Counted from the first letter of the stretch, positions 1-12,189 are shown. The stretch is 64,000 nt of DNA from Burkholderiaceae bacterium (GCA_018882795.1 VERJ01000001.1:83461-147460); one strand, 5' to 3'. A program made the numbers and translations. Notes: generated from the sequence alone by a model not told the origin.

Positions 1-136
1 GCTCCTTCAAAAAGCGCAAAAGTGAAGCCCGGGGAAATTCCCAAGCGAGTTAGTTGGATTCTATGCCCCAGGAATAGTTTCCTCAACGACATTTTCCCGC
101 CACTACAACAGGAATGTGGCGCCAAAGCGAGGGTTT

Positions 137-799
137 TCAAGGGGTCTTTTCCGGCTTTAAACGCCGACCGAGCAGAAAAGTCTCGCTCGACTGGGCGCGC
201 GAGGCGGGCGGCTTGCGGGCCGAAACGGAAACGAAATGTCGCTTGAAGAGTTCCACGAGCTGGCTATAGCCGCTGCCTTGGAAGGCCTTCACCAGGAGCG
301 CGCCCTCGGGTTTGAGGTGCTCCCGGGCGAATTCCAGCGCCAACTCACAGACATGCATCACGCGGGCTGCATCTGCCGATTCCACTCCCGAGAGGTTGGG
401 TGCCATGTCGGAGAGCACAAGATCGACCTTCTGGCCTGCGAGCCGCTCTGCCAAGCCATGGGAGACGGACTCCTCCCGGAAGTCACCCTCTATGAACGCC
501 ACATCGGCGATCGGCTCCATGGGCAGGATATCCAGCGCAATGATCCGGCCATGGACCCGCTTGCCGGAATCGCCCGGCAGCTTCACCGAAAGGATCTCGC
601 GCACGACCTGTGACCAGCTGCCCGGCGCACTGCCGAGGTCCACCACTGTCATGCCAGGTTTGATGAGTTTGTCTTTTTCCTGAATACCCAGGAGCTTGAA
701 GGCCGCCCTCGAACGGTAGCCTCTGGCCTGGGCCTGACGCACATAGGGATCAGTGAGATGCATGTGCATCCACTGAGGATTGAATTTGTTTTTAGCCAA
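137..799 (-). CDS. rlmE: 23S rRNA (uridine-2'-O-)-methyltransferase RlmE/FtsJ
   Basis: 220 aa; [21 protein letters not shown]-terminus, [16 protein letters not shown] motif, [10 protein letters not shown] and LVKAFQG motifs typical of RlmE. Confidence 0.96.
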   Translation of the reverse strand: MAKNKFNPQWMHMHLTDPYVRQAQARGYRSRAAFKLLGIQEKDKLIKPGMTVVDLGSAPGSWSQVVREILSVKLPGDSGKRVHGRIIALDILPMEPIADVAFIEGDFREESVSHGLAERLAGQKVDLVLSDMAPNLSGVESADAARVMHVCELALEFAREHLKPEGALLVKAFQGSGYSQLVELFKRHFVSVSARKPPASRAQSSETFLLGRRLKPEKTP

Positions 800-1276
800 T
801 CAGACGTAGCGAACATCCAGGATCTCGACCTGGCGAGCGCCGCCAGGCGCATGCACCACCGCGACATCGCCGACAGATTTTCCGATCAGTGCACGGGCAA
901 TGGGGCTGGAGATCGAGATCTTGTTTTGCTTGAGATCGGCTTCGTCGTCGCCAACGATTTGGTAAGTGTGTTTTGCTTCGGATTCGATCTCAACAAGATC
1001 CACCGTGGTGCCAAACACCACGCGGCCATCCTGCTCGATCTCGGCCGGATCAATGATCTGCGCATTGGCCAGCTTGGCCTCCAGATCGGAGATGCGGCCC
1101 TCGATAAAGCCCTGACGCTCTTTGGCGGCATCGTATTCGGCGTTCTCGGAGAGATCACCCTGGGCACGGGCCTCGGCGATTGCGTTGATCACAGCAGGCC
1201 GTTCCTTGTGCTTGAGACGATTCAACTCTTCTTTCAAGAGTTCAGCGCCGCGGACAGTAAGAGGAGTAATGCTCAT
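800..1276 (-). CDS. greA: Transcription elongation factor GreA
   Basis: 158 aa; [50 protein letters not shown]. Confidence 0.97.
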   Translation of the reverse strand: MSITPLTVRGAELLKEELNRLKHKERPAVINAIAEARAQGDLSENAEYDAAKERQGFIEGRISDLEAKLANAQIIDPAEIEQDGRVVFGTTVDLVEIESEAKHTYQIVGDDEADLKQNKISISSPIARALIGKSVGDVAVVHAPGGARQVEILDVRYV

Positions 1277-1285
1277 GTTCAGCTT

Positions 1286-4200
1286 TCAGTGTATGGTGAT
1301 CTGCCTGTGCATGCTTTGTACATCGATCACGGTGAGCGAGGCATCCAGCAGATGCCGAATACCTTCCACAGCCGCCTTCGCGCCAGCGATCGTGGTGTAA
1401 GTCGTGACCCGGGATGCCAGGGCGGTTGTGCGAATGGAACGCGAATCGGCAATCGCCGAACGTTTTTCTTCCACCGTATTAATCACAAACTGTACATCAC
1501 CATTTTTGATCATGTCCACCACATGGGGCCGGCCCTCGGTCACCTTGTTCACGGTGGCAACCTCAATGCCGGCAGCGGCAATCGCGGCTGCGGTGCCGCG
1601 GGTCGCCAATAGCTTAAAGCCCAGGTCGGAGAGCATCCTGGCGATCTCGACTATGGCGGGCTTATCGCTGTTTTTCACACTGATAAATGCACGGCCCGAT
1701 GTGGGCAGCCGAACGCCCGCACCCAACTGAGACTTCACAAAGGCCTCGGCGAAGGTATCGCCCACGCCCATCACCTCGCCGGTGGACTTCATTTCCGGGC
1801 CAAGAATGGTATCCACGCCCGGGAATTTCACGAAGGGAAATACCGCCTCTTTGACGGAGTAATACGGCGGATTGATCTCGGCACCAATGGCCTGGTCATC
1901 AAGCGAGCGGCCCAGCATGGCCCGCGCAGCGACCTTGGCCAGCGGAATGCCAGTGGCTTTGGACACATAAGGCACGGTGCGCGATGCACGCGGATTGACC
2001 TCCAGAACAAACACATTGCCGTTCTGAATCGCAAACTGCACGTTCATGAGGCCCACGACGTTGAGCGCCCGGGACATGAGGGCTGTTTGGCGCTTGAGCT
2101 CTTCAATCATTGCCGGGGCAAGGGAATACGGGGGCAGACTGCAGGCAGAGTCGCCCGAATGCACGCCCGCCTGCTCGATGTGTTCCATGACCCCACCAAT
2201 AAAGACACGTTTGCCATCTGACAAACAATCGACATCGACCTCGATAGCGTCATTTAAGAAGCGGTCCAGCAACACTGGGGAATCATTCGATACCTTGACG
2301 GCCTCACGCATGTAGCGCTCGAGATCCCGCTGCTCATGCACGATCTCCATGGCCCGGCCGCCCAGCACATAGCTGGGCCGTACCACCAGCGGGTAACCGA
2401 TTTCCGTGGCCAGACGAATGGCCTCTTCTTCGGTACGCGCAGTCCGGTTAGGCGGCTGGCGGAGTTCCAGCTTCATGAGCAGTTTCTGGAAACGCTCGCG
2501 GTCTTCAGCAATATCAATCGATTCGGGCGAGGTGCCCACAATCGGCACACCCGCAGCCTCCAGCGACTTGGCCAGTTTCAACGGTGTTTGACCACCATAT
2601 TGAACAATCACGCCAATAGGTTTTTCTTTATCGACGATCTCCAGTACGTCTTCCAGAGTGAGCGGCTCGAAATAGAGCCGATCCGAAGTGTCGTAATCAG
2701 TGGAAACGGTTTCCGGATTGCAGTTGACCATGATGGTCTCAAAACCATCTTCGCGCAGGGCCATGGCCGCATGCACACAGCAGTAATCAAACTCAATACC
2801 CTGGCCGATGCGGTTGGGACCACCACCCAGCACAATCACTTTTTTGCGATCAGAGGGATTGGCCTCGCATTCCTCTTCATAGGTTGAATAGAAATACGAT
2901 GTCGATGTCGAAAATTCTGCAGCACAGGTGTCCACCCGCTTATAGACCGGACGCACATTGAGCGCATGGCGTAGCTTACGCACCTCGCCCTCGGTGGTAT
3001 CCAGTAGGTAAGCCAGGCGGCGATCAGAGAATCCCTTGCGCTTCAGTGTGCGCAGTGAATCAGCATCCAGATCTGCGATGGTCATCTTGTCGAGCTCAAG
3101 CTCAATATCGATGATCTCTTTGATCTGGACCAGGAACCAGGGATCGATCTTGGTCAGGCCATGCACCTCTTCGACCGAGAAGCCCTGGGCAAATGCATCG
3201 CCCACGTACCAAATGCGCTCCGGGCCCGGCTCACCGAGTTCTTCCTCAATCCGTTCGCGATCGGTGGTCTTCTGATTCATGCCGTCTACACCAACTTCCA
3301 GACCACGCAGAGCCTTTTGGAAAGACTCTTGAAATGTGCGGCCCATGGCCATGACCTCGCCCACCGATTTCATCTGGGTGGTGAGATGAGCATCGGCCAT
3401 CGGGAATTTTTCAAAGGCGAAACGCGGCACCTTGGTGACGACATAGTCGATGGTGGGCTCAAAGGAAGCCGGGGTGGCGCCACCGGTGATGTCGTTTTTC
3501 AGTTCATCCAGGGTGTAGCCCACGGCCAGCTTGGCGGCCACTTTGGCAATAGGAAAGCCCGTGGCCTTGGATGCAAGCGCAGAAGATCGCGACACACGCG
3601 GATTCATCTCGATCACAATCAGTCGACCATTGGCAGGGTTGACCGCGAACTGTACGTTCGATCCACCGGTATCCACACCGATCTCCCGCAGGATGGCAAT
3701 CGAGGCATCCCGCATGACCTGGTATTCCTTATCGGTCAGCGTTTGCGCAGGCGCAACAGTGATGGAATCCCCGGTGTGAATGCCCATCGGGTCCAGGTTC
3801 TCAATCGAGCAGACGATGATGCAGTTATCCGCGCGATCGCGAACCACTTCCATCTCGTATTCTTTCCAGCCGATCAGCGATTCTTCAATGAGCAATTCAT
3901 TGGTGGGGGAGGCCTCAATCCCGCGCTTACAAATGGTTTCAAACTCTTCGGCGTTATAGGCAATACCGCCGCCGGTGCCGCCGAGTGTGAAACTGGGCCG
4001 AATCACCAAAGGAAAGCCGCTGCCACCCGTGATGGCGCCAATCTGTTTTTGTACCGCCCAGGCTTCTTCCAAGGTATGGGCAATGCCCGACTTGGCCGAA
4101 TCCAGGCCGATCTTGGTCATCGCATCTTTAAACTTCAGGCGGTCTTCGGCCTTTTCAATTGCCTCTTCCTTGGCGCCGATCAGCTCGACCTTGAACTTAT

Positions 4201-4525
4201 CAAGCACGCCTTCACGGTGCAGATCCAGGGCACAGTTGAGCGCCGTCTGGCCGCCCATGGTGGGCAGCAGGGCATCGGGTTTTTCTTTCTCAATAATCTT
4301 GGCAACGGTCTGCCAGGTGATCGGCTCAATATAGGTGACATCGGCCGTTTCCGGATCGGTCATGATCGTCGCCGGGTTGCTATTGACCAGAATAACTTTG
4401 TAGCCCTCTTCTTTGAGGGCCTTGCAGGCCTGGGCGCCGGAGTAATCGAATTCACAGGCCTGGCCGATCACGATCGGTCCCGCGCCGATGATCAGAATGC
4501 TGTTGATATCAGTACGCTTAGGCAT
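1286..4525 (-). CDS. carB: Carbamoyl-phosphate synthase large subunit
   Basis: 1079 aa; [30 protein letters not shown], duplicated ATP-grasp domains, full length. Confidence 0.98.
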   Translation of the reverse strand: MPKRTDINSILIIGAGPIVIGQACEFDYSGAQACKALKEEGYKVILVNSNPATIMTDPETADVTYIEPITWQTVAKIIEKEKPDALLPTMGGQTALNCALDLHREGVLDKFKVELIGAKEEAIEKAEDRLKFKDAMTKIGLDSAKSGIAHTLEEAWAVQKQIGAITGGSGFPLVIRPSFTLGGTGGGIAYNAEEFETICKRGIEASPTNELLIEESLIGWKEYEMEVVRDRADNCIIVCSIENLDPMGIHTGDSITVAPAQTLTDKEYQVMRDASIAILREIGVDTGGSNVQFAVNPANGRLIVIEMNPRVSRSSALASKATGFPIAKVAAKLAVGYTLDELKNDITGGATPASFEPTIDYVVTKVPRFAFEKFPMADAHLTTQMKSVGEVMAMGRTFQESFQKALRGLEVGVDGMNQKTTDRERIEEELGEPGPERIWYVGDAFAQGFSVEEVHGLTKIDPWFLVQIKEIIDIELELDKMTIADLDADSLRTLKRKGFSDRRLAYLLDTTEGEVRKLRHALNVRPVYKRVDTCAAEFSTSTSYFYSTYEEECEANPSDRKKVIVLGGGPNRIGQGIEFDYCCVHAAMALREDGFETIMVNCNPETVSTDYDTSDRLYFEPLTLEDVLEIVDKEKPIGVIVQYGGQTPLKLAKSLEAAGVPIVGTSPESIDIAEDRERFQKLLMKLELRQPPNRTARTEEEAIRLATEIGYPLVVRPSYVLGGRAMEIVHEQRDLERYMREAVKVSNDSPVLLDRFLNDAIEVDVDCLSDGKRVFIGGVMEHIEQAGVHSGDSACSLPPYSLAPAMIEELKRQTALMSRALNVVGLMNVQFAIQNGNVFVLEVNPRASRTVPYVSKATGIPLAKVAARAMLGRSLDDQAIGAEINPPYYSVKEAVFPFVKFPGVDTILGPEMKSTGEVMGVGDTFAEAFVKSQLGAGVRLPTSGRAFISVKNSDKPAIVEIARMLSDLGFKLLATRGTAAAIAAAGIEVATVNKVTEGRPHVVDMIKNGDVQFVINTVEEKRSAIADSRSIRTTALASRVTTYTTIAGAKAAVEGIRHLLDASLTVIDVQSMHRQITIH

Positions 4526-5687
4526 GACCGGCCCCGCGATGCTGTGACATCAGTGTGATGAAACGATCAAACAGCGGCCCGATATCGTGGGGACCGGGAC
4601 TGGCCTCGGGGTGGCCCTGAAAACAAAACGCCGGTGTATCGGTGCGCTCAAGGCCCTGAATGGATTGATCGAAGAGCGAGACATGGGTGACCCGCATGTT
4701 CTTCGTCAGTGACGCTGCGTCCACTGCAAACCCGTGGTTTTGCGATGTGATGAACACCCGTTTGGAATCAAGATCCTGCACGGGATGGTTAGCACCATGG
4801 TGGCCGAATTTCATTTTCAAGGTTTTGGCCCCCGATGCCAGGGCCATGATCTGGTGACCCAGGCAGATGCCGAACACAGGAAGCTTTTTCTCCATCGCTT
4901 GAGCCACCGCCCGGATAGCGTAATCGCAGGGTTGAGGATCGCCGGGACCATTGGAGAGAAACACGCCATCCGGTTTGAGCGCTTCGATATCTGAAAAGGC
5001 AGTCTGTGCAGGCATCACCGTGATCTTGCAGCCACGATCAGCCAGCATGCGCAGAATGTTGTGCTTGACACCAAAATCCAGCGCCACCACATGAAACTGC
5101 GAGGCAGCAATCTGACTGTGGCCCTTGCCCAGGACCCAAGAGCCCTCGGTCCAGACATAGGGTTTGGTGGTGGAGACCACCTTGGCCAGATCCATACCAA
5201 CCAGGCCAGGGAACCCCTTTGCGGCAGCAATGGCTTTGTCGGCATCCAGTGATTCGCCTGGGGCGCCCGCCAGCAATGCGCCGTTCTGCGCGCCCTTTTC
5301 GCGCAAGATGCGCGTGAGCCGCCGGGTATCGATGCCCGCAATGCCCACCACGCCTGCGCGCTTGAGCGACTCAGACAGGCTCTGCTCGGAACGGAAATTG
5401 GAGACAACCTGCGACAGATCACGAATGATCAGGCCTGCAGCGTGAATCTGAGAGGACTCTGCATCTTCAGCATTCATGCCGACATTGCCGATGTGCGGAT
5501 AGGTCAGCGTGACGATTTGGCGGCAATAGCTCGGGTCGGTCAGGATTTCCTGGTAACCGGTCATTGCGGTGTTGAAAACGACCTCGCCACCCGATAGGCC
5601 GACAGCGCCAATGGATTGGCCTTTGAAGAGCGTGCCGTCGGCAAGCGCAAGCAATGCCTCCGCCACGTGTGGAGACTGGCGAAACAA
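4518..5687 (-). CDS. carA: Carbamoyl-phosphate synthase small subunit
   Basis: 389 aa; [31 protein letters not shown] glutaminase motif; overlaps carB by a few nt. Confidence 0.98.
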   Translation of the reverse strand: MFRQSPHVAEALLALADGTLFKGQSIGAVGLSGGEVVFNTAMTGYQEILTDPSYCRQIVTLTYPHIGNVGMNAEDAESSQIHAAGLIIRDLSQVVSNFRSEQSLSESLKRAGVVGIAGIDTRRLTRILREKGAQNGALLAGAPGESLDADKAIAAAKGFPGLVGMDLAKVVSTTKPYVWTEGSWVLGKGHSQIAASQFHVVALDFGVKHNILRMLADRGCKITVMPAQTAFSDIEALKPDGVFLSNGPGDPQPCDYAIRAVAQAMEKKLPVFGICLGHQIMALASGAKTLKMKFGHHGANHPVQDLDSKRVFITSQNHGFAVDAASLTKNMRVTHVSLFDQSIQGLERTDTPAFCFQGHPEASPGPHDIGPLFDRFITLMSQHRGAGHA

Positions 5688-5747
5688 GAAATTTACTCCC
5701 GGAATTTTTGCAATTATAAGGCCGAAAGCCGGGTTTCCGAAATCGGT

Positions 5748-6125
5748 TCAGCCAGCGCCAGAGGCGAATACCGTCAGAGTCGTAATCAGGCCTGCAAGCC
5801 AGGCCAGGCTACGCAACGAAGACTTGTCTGCGACATAAAACGCCACATACAGGATGCGGGCCACAACAAAAAAGATTGCCAGGCTATCGAGTTTCCCGGG
5901 GTCAGCTTTGTTGAACATCGCCATGGTCATGGCAATACCAAACCAAATGAAGGCCTCCCAGCAGTTGGCCTGGGCCGCATTGGCACGACGTCGAAATCCC
6001 TCCTGCCGGGCCAGCCATTCGCGGGGGGCGCGGTTGTCGTAATCTGAGGCGCCCCACTTTGAGATCCCTGCGCACACGATCGGCATCAGCCCCGTGATCA
6101 TCAGGCACCACATTGCAATGGTCAT
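5748..6125 (-). CDS. MAPEG family membrane protein
   Basis: 125 aa, four hydrophobic segments; [29 protein letters not shown] matches the MAPEG pattern. Confidence 0.85.
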   Translation of the reverse strand: MTIAMWCLMITGLMPIVCAGISKWGASDYDNRAPREWLARQEGFRRRANAAQANCWEAFIWFGIAMTMAMFNKADPGKLDSLAIFFVVARILYVAFYVADKSSLRSLAWLAGLITTLTVFASGAG

Positions 6126-6742
6126 AGTTTTCTCCGCTCTCTGACCGCCTGGGCAATTGTGCCCAGGTCGATGTATTCCAGTTCGCCGCCCACAGGCACA
6201 CCGCGCGCAAGGCGCGAGACTCTTTTCTGCTCGTATAAGCCCTTGGATTTGAGCAGGCTTTCAATCGCGTGGGCAGTGGCCTCACCTTCAGGCGTGAAGT
6301 TGGTGGCAATCACCACCTCTTTGACTTCATCACTGGTCACCCGCGCCACCAGCCGATCCAAGTGGATTTCGCGTGGGCCAATGCCATCCAACGGCGAGAT
6401 CCTGCCCATGAGTACGAAATACAGGCCACGCCAGGCATGGCTCTGCTCCACTGCCAACAAATCAGAGGGCGACTCCACCACGCAGAGCTGACTGCGATCA
6501 CGACCCTGATCGGCACAGACCTGGCAGAGCTCATCCTCGGTAAACGTGTTGCATTCCCGACAATGGCGAATTGCAGCGACGGCATGCAAGAGTGACTGGC
6601 CCAGAATCTCTGCGCCGGATGGATCATGCTGCAAGAGATGCATGGCCATGCGCTGTGCGGTCTTGGGTCCAACACCAGGCAATCGCCGCAGGGCCTCGGT
6701 CAGCGCATCGAGCGCATGCGGCGTGACAGGGAGCGTTTTCAC
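6122..6742 (-). CDS. recR: Recombination mediator protein RecR
   Basis: 206 aa; [20 protein letters not shown] HhH, C-x2-C...C-x2-C zinc finger ([16 protein letters not shown]), Toprim domain. Confidence 0.97.
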   Translation of the reverse strand: MKTLPVTPHALDALTEALRRLPGVGPKTAQRMAMHLLQHDPSGAEILGQSLLHAVAAIRHCRECNTFTEDELCQVCADQGRDRSQLCVVESPSDLLAVEQSHAWRGLYFVLMGRISPLDGIGPREIHLDRLVARVTSDEVKEVVIATNFTPEGEATAHAIESLLKSKGLYEQKRVSRLARGVPVGGELEYIDLGTIAQAVRERRKL

Positions 6743-6752
6743 ACCAAGGGAA

Positions 6753-7085
6753 TCAGAAGAGTTTCATCCCGGGCGGCAGAGGTAGTCCCGCAGTGACTGC
6801 CGACATGCGCTGCTGCGCAAGCGCCTCGGCCTTGGTGGCCGCATCATTAAACGCTTCCACCAGAAGATCCTGCAAGGTCTCGCGATCATCGGCATCTGCC
6901 GACATCAGGCTCGGATCAATGGAGACCGATTTCAACTGGTTCTTGCAGGTCATGGTGAGCTTGACCAGTCCCGCACCGGATTGGCCCTCTACCATCTCAT
7001 TGGCAAGACTATCCTGCACCTGTTTCATCTTTTCCTGCATCTGCTGCGCCTGGCGCATGAGGCCTGCAATTTGGCCTTTCATCAT
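6753..7085 (-). CDS. YbaB/EbfC family nucleoid-associated protein
   Basis: 110 aa; [24 protein letters not shown]; between recR and dnaX as expected. Confidence 0.95.
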   Translation of the reverse strand: MMKGQIAGLMRQAQQMQEKMKQVQDSLANEMVEGQSGAGLVKLTMTCKNQLKSVSIDPSLMSADADDRETLQDLLVEAFNDAATKAEALAQQRMSAVTAGLPLPPGMKLF

Positions 7086-8830
7086 GATGGGCTTCCTTTC
7101 CTGGTTGCACGAATCGAACCCGGCACAATCTTGCCGCCAAAATCCTGCAAGATGGACTGCACAACGGGATCGGATTGAATTTTGGCCTCTGCCTGTGCCT
7201 GAGCCTGGGCTGCTGCATCCGCATCCTCTGCTGCTGCCGTGAGCGAATCGGTATCACCCAGTTCCACCTCAATGCGGCAGGGCTTACGAAAATGACTGGT
7301 CAGCGCATCCTGGGCCTTGGCAACCACCGCCGTTTCAGTGAGTGCGGGGATGGCGACACGAAACCTGCAATTCACACTGCGGCCCGCATCTTCAAAAGAC
7401 AATAGTTTTGCCTGCTGCACAAACTGCCGGGCAAGGCCGGATACCGCGAGAGCACGTGACACCGTTGGCCACTGCTCGGGAGTAAGTGAGGCTGCAGGGG
7501 CGGCTGCGGGGGCGGCGGGAGCATCATCTCGCGGGCCAGGGGCCCGTGGCGATCCGACAGGGTTATGGATTGCTTCGCCTGCAGCACGCAATGAGGATGG
7601 GGGTTTGGCGCGCAACGACGGTTGCGCATTGGGGCGTGATGATGGCATCGACACCCTGTCGTCTTGAGGGCCAGAGGCCCGTGGGGATCCACCCGGCTGA
7701 AACGCAAAGAGCCGCAGCAGGGTCATCTCCAGACCCGTGCGCTCATCCGGCGCCAAGGAGAGATCGCGCCTTCCAAGCACCACGATTTGATAATTGAGTT
7801 GCAGCAGTTCGGCCGACATCTTTTCGGCCAATAGGGCCACCGTCTGCGTGGGATCTTCGTGGGTTTCAATTTTCAGTGTCGATAAGGCGGCGGCCTGATG
7901 AAACCACTTGGCCATCTCCGCGAGCAGGGCATCAGCAGAGCCACCGGCTGAGAGCAATTCCTCCAGGGTGGTAAAGGCCGCCACAGGCTGGTGGTCGGCG
8001 ATTTCTCGCAACAGGCGCGCCAGCAACTCACGCTGTACCAGTCCCAGCATCGACTGCACTGCGGATTCGGTCACACGACCCGCACCATAGGCAATTGCCT
8101 GATCGGTTAATGACAAGCTATCGCGCACGCTGCCCTGGGCCGCGGCAGCAAGCCATGAGAGCGCCACAGGCTCGGCCTCAATGCCTTCCTGCTCCAGTAC
8201 CCATTTCAGATGCTGCTCCAACGTATCAGGCGGCACATTTTTCAAATTGAACTGTAAGCACCGCGAAAGCACAGTCACTGGAATCTGCTGCGGATCGGTG
8301 GTCGCCAACAGAAACTTCACATCGGGTGGGGGCTCTTCCAGTGTCTTGAGCATGGCGTTAAACGCATGCTTAGAGAGCATGTGGACTTCATCGATCACAT
8401 AGACTTTGAAGCGGCCTGCTGTGGGTGCGAACTGGGCCTGCTCCAGCAGTTGTTGGATCTCACCCACACCACGATTGGAAGCAGCATCGATCTCGATGTA
8501 ATCCACAAACCGGCCACCATCAATCTGGTTACAGGCACTGCAGACCCCACAGGGGTTGCTGCTGATGCCCTGCTCACAATTCAGGGCCTTGGCGATGATG
8601 CGGGCCAGGGTTGTTTTCCCTGTGCCACGTGTTCCGGTCAAAAGGTAGGCATGATGCAGCCGCTTTGCATCCAACGCATGCGCGAGCGCCTTGACCACAT
8701 GATCCTGGCCCACGACCTGCTGAAAATGTTTTGGCCGCCATTTGCGCGCCAACACCACGGGCACAGACTGAGACATCGGATTGGCCTGCCCCGGCGGCAA
8801 TTCTTCAGCGGAAAACAAAGCATCGGTCAT
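7082..8830 (-). CDS. dnaX: DNA polymerase III subunit gamma/tau
   Basis: 582 aa; [37 protein letters not shown] Walker A, CGVC/CSAC zinc module; actual start may be Met19 (about 8776). Confidence 0.95.
   Translation of the reverse strand: MTDALFSAEELPPGQANPMSQSVPVVLARKWRPKHFQQVVGQDHVVKALAHALDAKRLHHAYLLTGTRGTGKTTLARIIAKALNCEQGISSNPCGVCSACNQIDGGRFVDYIEIDAASNRGVGEIQQLLEQAQFAPTAGRFKVYVIDEVHMLSKHAFNAMLKTLEEPPPDVKFLLATTDPQQIPVTVLSRCLQFNLKNVPPDTLEQHLKWVLEQEGIEAEPVALSWLAAAAQGSVRDSLSLTDQAIAYGAGRVTESAVQSMLGLVQRELLARLLREIADHQPVAAFTTLEELLSAGGSADALLAEMAKWFHQAAALSTLKIETHEDPTQTVALLAEKMSAELLQLNYQIVVLGRRDLSLAPDERTGLEMTLLRLFAFQPGGSPRASGPQDDRVSMPSSRPNAQPSLRAKPPSSLRAAGEAIHNPVGSPRAPGPRDDAPAAPAAAPAASLTPEQWPTVSRALAVSGLARQFVQQAKLLSFEDAGRSVNCRFRVAIPALTETAVVAKAQDALTSHFRKPCRIEVELGDTDSLTAAAEDADAAAQAQAQAEAKIQSDPVVQSILQDFGGKIVPGSIRATRKGSPS
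7524..7690. repeat. Interspersed palindromic repeat (CATTGCG..GAAGCAATCC / GGATCGCCACGGGCCC type), one full and one partial copy, inside dnaX
   Basis: Copy 1: TCATCTCGCGGGCCAGGGGCCCGTGGCGATCCGACAGGGTTATGGATTGCTTCGCCTGCAGCACGCAATGA; copy 2: CGTCTTGAGGGCCAGAGGCCCGTGGGGATCC; perfect hairpin GCGCAAC-GACG-GTTGCGC between them. Confidence 0.7.
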
Positions 8831-8839
8831 AGGATGGTG

Positions 8840-8952
8840 GGCGGCCTTAAAGTGGGGGCGAGCCGGACCCCCGGCACTTGAGAAATTCAGCCTTGGCTGC
8901 TTCGTTCCCGACCTGACCAGGTATGCCGACTCCCAATGCGGGGCGGCCCGCC
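8840..8952 (-). ncRNA. ffs: 4.5S signal recognition particle RNA, small bacterial type
   Basis: Reverse complement contains ACCTGGTCAGGTCGGGAACGAAGCAGCCAAGGC, the conserved SRP domain IV, with flanking complementary GC-rich ends; lies upstream of dnaX. Ends are approximate. Confidence 0.93.
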
Positions 8953-11900
8953 TTAACCTGAGTGTACCAATTCCCCACTCTGCAGGCGCCAGACCTGTGC
9001 GGCGGCCGTCAGGATCATGGACTGGATTTGTGCACCGGGTCGGATGATTTGAAATGCATGCTGATAGCTGGCCAACTGTTCCGCATAATCACTGCGCTCG
9101 GACGCCAACACCTGCCATTTGAAATCGATGATCCACCAGACCTCTGGCGTCTGATTCATGCGGATGACACGATCCGGCCGCATGATCGATCCCGGCGCAG
9201 GATGGGATATTGGCCACTCCCGCTCGGCATAGGCCAGCAGCGATGGATCAAAAATTCTATGCCCAAAATCTGATTCCATAATCGTTGCCACGGCCTGCAA
9301 GACTCTGAGTCGGGACTCAGCAGACAGGGCGAACTCCGCAATCAAGGCCTGCGTGTGCGCCTGATGCAATCCCGCTCCAAATTGAAGCAGTCGATGCAGC
9401 GCCTTGCCCTGGCGTATTGCCTCGTTATCGCTGACCGGCTCGGCCAGCATGCCGGGGGCAGTCTTGGGGAAACGCACCCCCCGCCAGACGAGTGGCACGG
9501 ATGTCAAACGTGTTGCAGCAGTCTGCGGCAACGGCGGTGCCCAGACTTCACAAGAAGCAGCGGCCTTGTCATACCAGGTACTGCCTGCGTCTGACTCGGA
9601 TTCAGACTCCGCAGAAGCGCCTGCGCCCTGCTGCGATTTCTTGGTGGCGCTAAACAGCAGCGCCCGCTTTGCACGTGTCATGCCGACATACAGCAAGTTG
9701 AAATCTTCATCCTGCGCCTGGCGACGATCCTCTCTTAGCGCAGCCACCACGGTGGCGTTATACGGATCGGTCGATGCCCAGCTCACGACGCCACGGATTG
9801 CATCACGATCCTCTGACCAATCGATCAGCCATCGCACGCCACGATCGGACTGCTCCCGATCCATCAATCCAGCCAGCACCACGACCTCTGCCTCCAGCCC
9901 CTTGGCGCCATGCAGGGTGGAGAGCGTCACAGCGCGAACATTCAGCATCACGCCGGGGCCTGGGGTCTCGGATGCCTTGGCTGTGGACCATCGGCTGAGC
10001 TCTTGAAGAAATCTCGGCAGGCTGGGCAGTCTGCCAGTGTCCAGGTCCAAAGCCAGCCCAATGAAAGCCTCCAGATTGGCAAGGCACTGCAGACCCCGCG
10101 CGCCGGAAAATCGTGCGGCGATTCGATCAAAGACATCTCGTTCGTGGAGCACACGATCCAGCAGGTCATGCACCGGAAGCTGCGAAGCCAAGGCAATCCA
10201 TCGGTCCAAAGTGTCGCGGACTTCAATCAGCCAGGGCTCGGCATCCGGCTGTCGCGATAGGGCCTGAAGCCGATCAAAGAATGCGCCTGAAGAATGCGCA
10301 GTTTCTTGCACGGCAATTCGCGCCAACTGCTGATCATCCAAAAGAAAAATTGGGCTTTTCAGTGCGTGGGCGCAGTCGATATCCGACCAAGGAAAGGCAA
10401 GAAAACGCAGCAGTGCAATGACATCCTGCACTTCGGGCTCAGCCAGCAGCCCGCCCATTCGATCGCTGACAAATGGTATGCCCACCCGTGTCAGGGCGGA
10501 CTCATAAGCGGCCATATGGGTACGGGTACGCACCAGAATTTTTACATCGGACCACTGCAAATCGGGGTAGCGTGCACGCAAAGCAATCAGCGCATGTGCG
10601 ATCTGGACGCCCTCGGCATCCCAATCCGGGGCCACCGGCAACCGCGCGACCAGGCCCTCCTGCTCAGCCACAGCAGTGGCATGTTCGACAAATCGTGACG
10701 CCCCAGGAATCGTGGGCATGATTTTGTTGAGCGCATCAACAATGGGCTGTCGACAGCGCCGTGTGGCATTGGCCTGCAGCAGCTCAGCGCCATAGTGGGC
10801 CTTTAACCACTGCGCTGCCGCCTGAAAGACCTGTGGGTCTGCGCGCCGAAAACGGTAAATCGATTGCTTCGGATCCCCCACGATAAAAACCTTGGGCGCA
10901 CTGCACCGCATGGTGTCATCAGCCTGCTCATACTGCGCGAACCATCGCCGCAGCATGGCCCACTGCACCGGGTTTGTATCTTGGAATTCATCGACCAGCA
11001 CATGGGCAATCTGGGTATCAAGCCGCGCATGAAAGGCGGCGGCAAGCTCACCCCCAAGCAATTCCCAGGCTTTGGACTCAAGGCCGGAGAAATCGGTCTC
11101 ATGGCCCCTTCCCATGATGTCTTCCAGGCATTGGGCAAGCATCTCGCTACACGCCCATAGGGCCCTGGTACGGGCCTGCGCGCTGCGCTCATCACATTGA
11201 TCCAGCATGATCATGAAGGCCTCGCCAAACAGGCGAACCTCTTCTTTCAGCGCCGGGCCCTGTGCACCCCAGACGCCGAGATCCTTGCCTTTGCGAACAA
11301 ATTTTTCATTGCCACCCTTAAGCTGATATCGAGATGGCGGGTCTTCTTCGAGCGCTTGATCAACCTTGCGCAATGTAAGAAACACTTTGCGTAAATCATC
11401 GACCTCAGCCTGATCCCATCGGGTCAACAGCCCACAGAATTCATCACGGCCCTCGACAAGCGCATAGGCCTGTGCAAGCCGCTCGGCCCGAAGACGCTGA
11501 GCATGATAGAAATCAGCAATTGCCTGCGCATTCAGAATCTGCGCCCGCTCAAGTTCAGCGGCAGCCTGCTCCCCCGACACACGAAGTGCCCCCAGTTGGT
11601 CCGCAAAGGCGCGCCACTCCACCCTCGCCAGCACCCAGTCCTCCATTGCCGCGCGCACAGCGCCACTGCCCATCTGCGCTACCAGCCTGTCGTAAGGAAC
11701 ACGCCCCGCATGTTCCGCAAGAAATACCTGCCAGGCCTGCCGCAGCAGATCCCATGTGCGCTGAGACAATGTCATGGTGGCCCAGCCCGCCATCTTCAGC
11801 GGTGCCATCGCGGCAAGACGGATGTACCAGCTATGAAAGGTGGAGATGGTGGGCGGCTGTGGATCGGATAAAAACCTTGCCAACGCTTTTGGTGCAGCGG

Positions 11901-12189
11901 CCATCGCAGATTCAAGCGCTTCGCCGGCCATGCCCCACTGCATGAGTTTTTGCCGCAGCGCTTGCGGTGTGGCACTGGCCATTTCTCTTAAGTGGCCAAT
12001 CACCCGATGACGCATCTCAGCAGCAGCCTTGTTGGTAAATGTCAGCGCGAGAATGGACCTGGGCGGCACGCCCTCGAGCAGCGCTCGGGTGATTCGGGAC
12101 GACAGCAGCCAGGTCTTGCCACTGCCCGCGCAGGCCTCGACCACGACGCTGCCGGAGGTATCAAGGGCCTTGGCGGGGTCAAGATTCAT
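8953..12189 (-). CDS. UvrD/AddA-like ATP-dependent helicase-nuclease subunit
   Basis: VVEACAGSGKTWLLSSRITRALL Walker A, LALTFTNKAAAEM, VLVDEFQDTNPVQW, STLHGAKGLEAEVVVL helicase motifs and C-terminal WWIIDFKW nuclease motif; start chosen at MNLDPAKAL (ORF track begins at 12216). Confidence 0.88.
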   Translation of the reverse strand: MNLDPAKALDTSGSVVVEACAGSGKTWLLSSRITRALLEGVPPRSILALTFTNKAAAEMRHRVIGHLREMASATPQALRQKLMQWGMAGEALESAMAAAPKALARFLSDPQPPTISTFHSWYIRLAAMAPLKMAGWATMTLSQRTWDLLRQAWQVFLAEHAGRVPYDRLVAQMGSGAVRAAMEDWVLARVEWRAFADQLGALRVSGEQAAAELERAQILNAQAIADFYHAQRLRAERLAQAYALVEGRDEFCGLLTRWDQAEVDDLRKVFLTLRKVDQALEEDPPSRYQLKGGNEKFVRKGKDLGVWGAQGPALKEEVRLFGEAFMIMLDQCDERSAQARTRALWACSEMLAQCLEDIMGRGHETDFSGLESKAWELLGGELAAAFHARLDTQIAHVLVDEFQDTNPVQWAMLRRWFAQYEQADDTMRCSAPKVFIVGDPKQSIYRFRRADPQVFQAAAQWLKAHYGAELLQANATRRCRQPIVDALNKIMPTIPGASRFVEHATAVAEQEGLVARLPVAPDWDAEGVQIAHALIALRARYPDLQWSDVKILVRTRTHMAAYESALTRVGIPFVSDRMGGLLAEPEVQDVIALLRFLAFPWSDIDCAHALKSPIFLLDDQQLARIAVQETAHSSGAFFDRLQALSRQPDAEPWLIEVRDTLDRWIALASQLPVHDLLDRVLHERDVFDRIAARFSGARGLQCLANLEAFIGLALDLDTGRLPSLPRFLQELSRWSTAKASETPGPGVMLNVRAVTLSTLHGAKGLEAEVVVLAGLMDREQSDRGVRWLIDWSEDRDAIRGVVSWASTDPYNATVVAALREDRRQAQDEDFNLLYVGMTRAKRALLFSATKKSQQGAGASAESESESDAGSTWYDKAAASCEVWAPPLPQTAATRLTSVPLVWRGVRFPKTAPGMLAEPVSDNEAIRQGKALHRLLQFGAGLHQAHTQALIAEFALSAESRLRVLQAVATIMESDFGHRIFDPSLLAYAEREWPISHPAPGSIMRPDRVIRMNQTPEVWWIIDFKWQVLASERSDYAEQLASYQHAFQIIRPGAQIQSMILTAAAQVWRLQSGELVHSG

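Noticed and set aside
1-136. 22..246 + 74-aa ORF at the window edge
   Set aside because: Overlaps the rlmE 3' end on the other strand and has no recognisable domain; likely intergenic sequence.
758-1612. 284-aa + strand ORF antisense to greA/carB
   Set aside because: Antisense to conserved genes, no recognisable domain.
3161-4558. 465-aa + strand ORF antisense to carB
   Set aside because: Fully contained opposite a certain carB; its composition looks like a codon-bias by-product and no protein family is recognisable.
7082-8830. Programmed -1 frameshift in dnaX (A AAA AAG-type slippery site) to make gamma
   Set aside because: No poly-A slippery heptamer with a downstream hairpin was seen in the relevant region.
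9404-10006. 200-aa + strand ORF opposite the AddA-like gene
   Set aside because: Antisense to a conserved helicase gene; Ser/Arg/Pro-rich translation typical of spurious ORFs.
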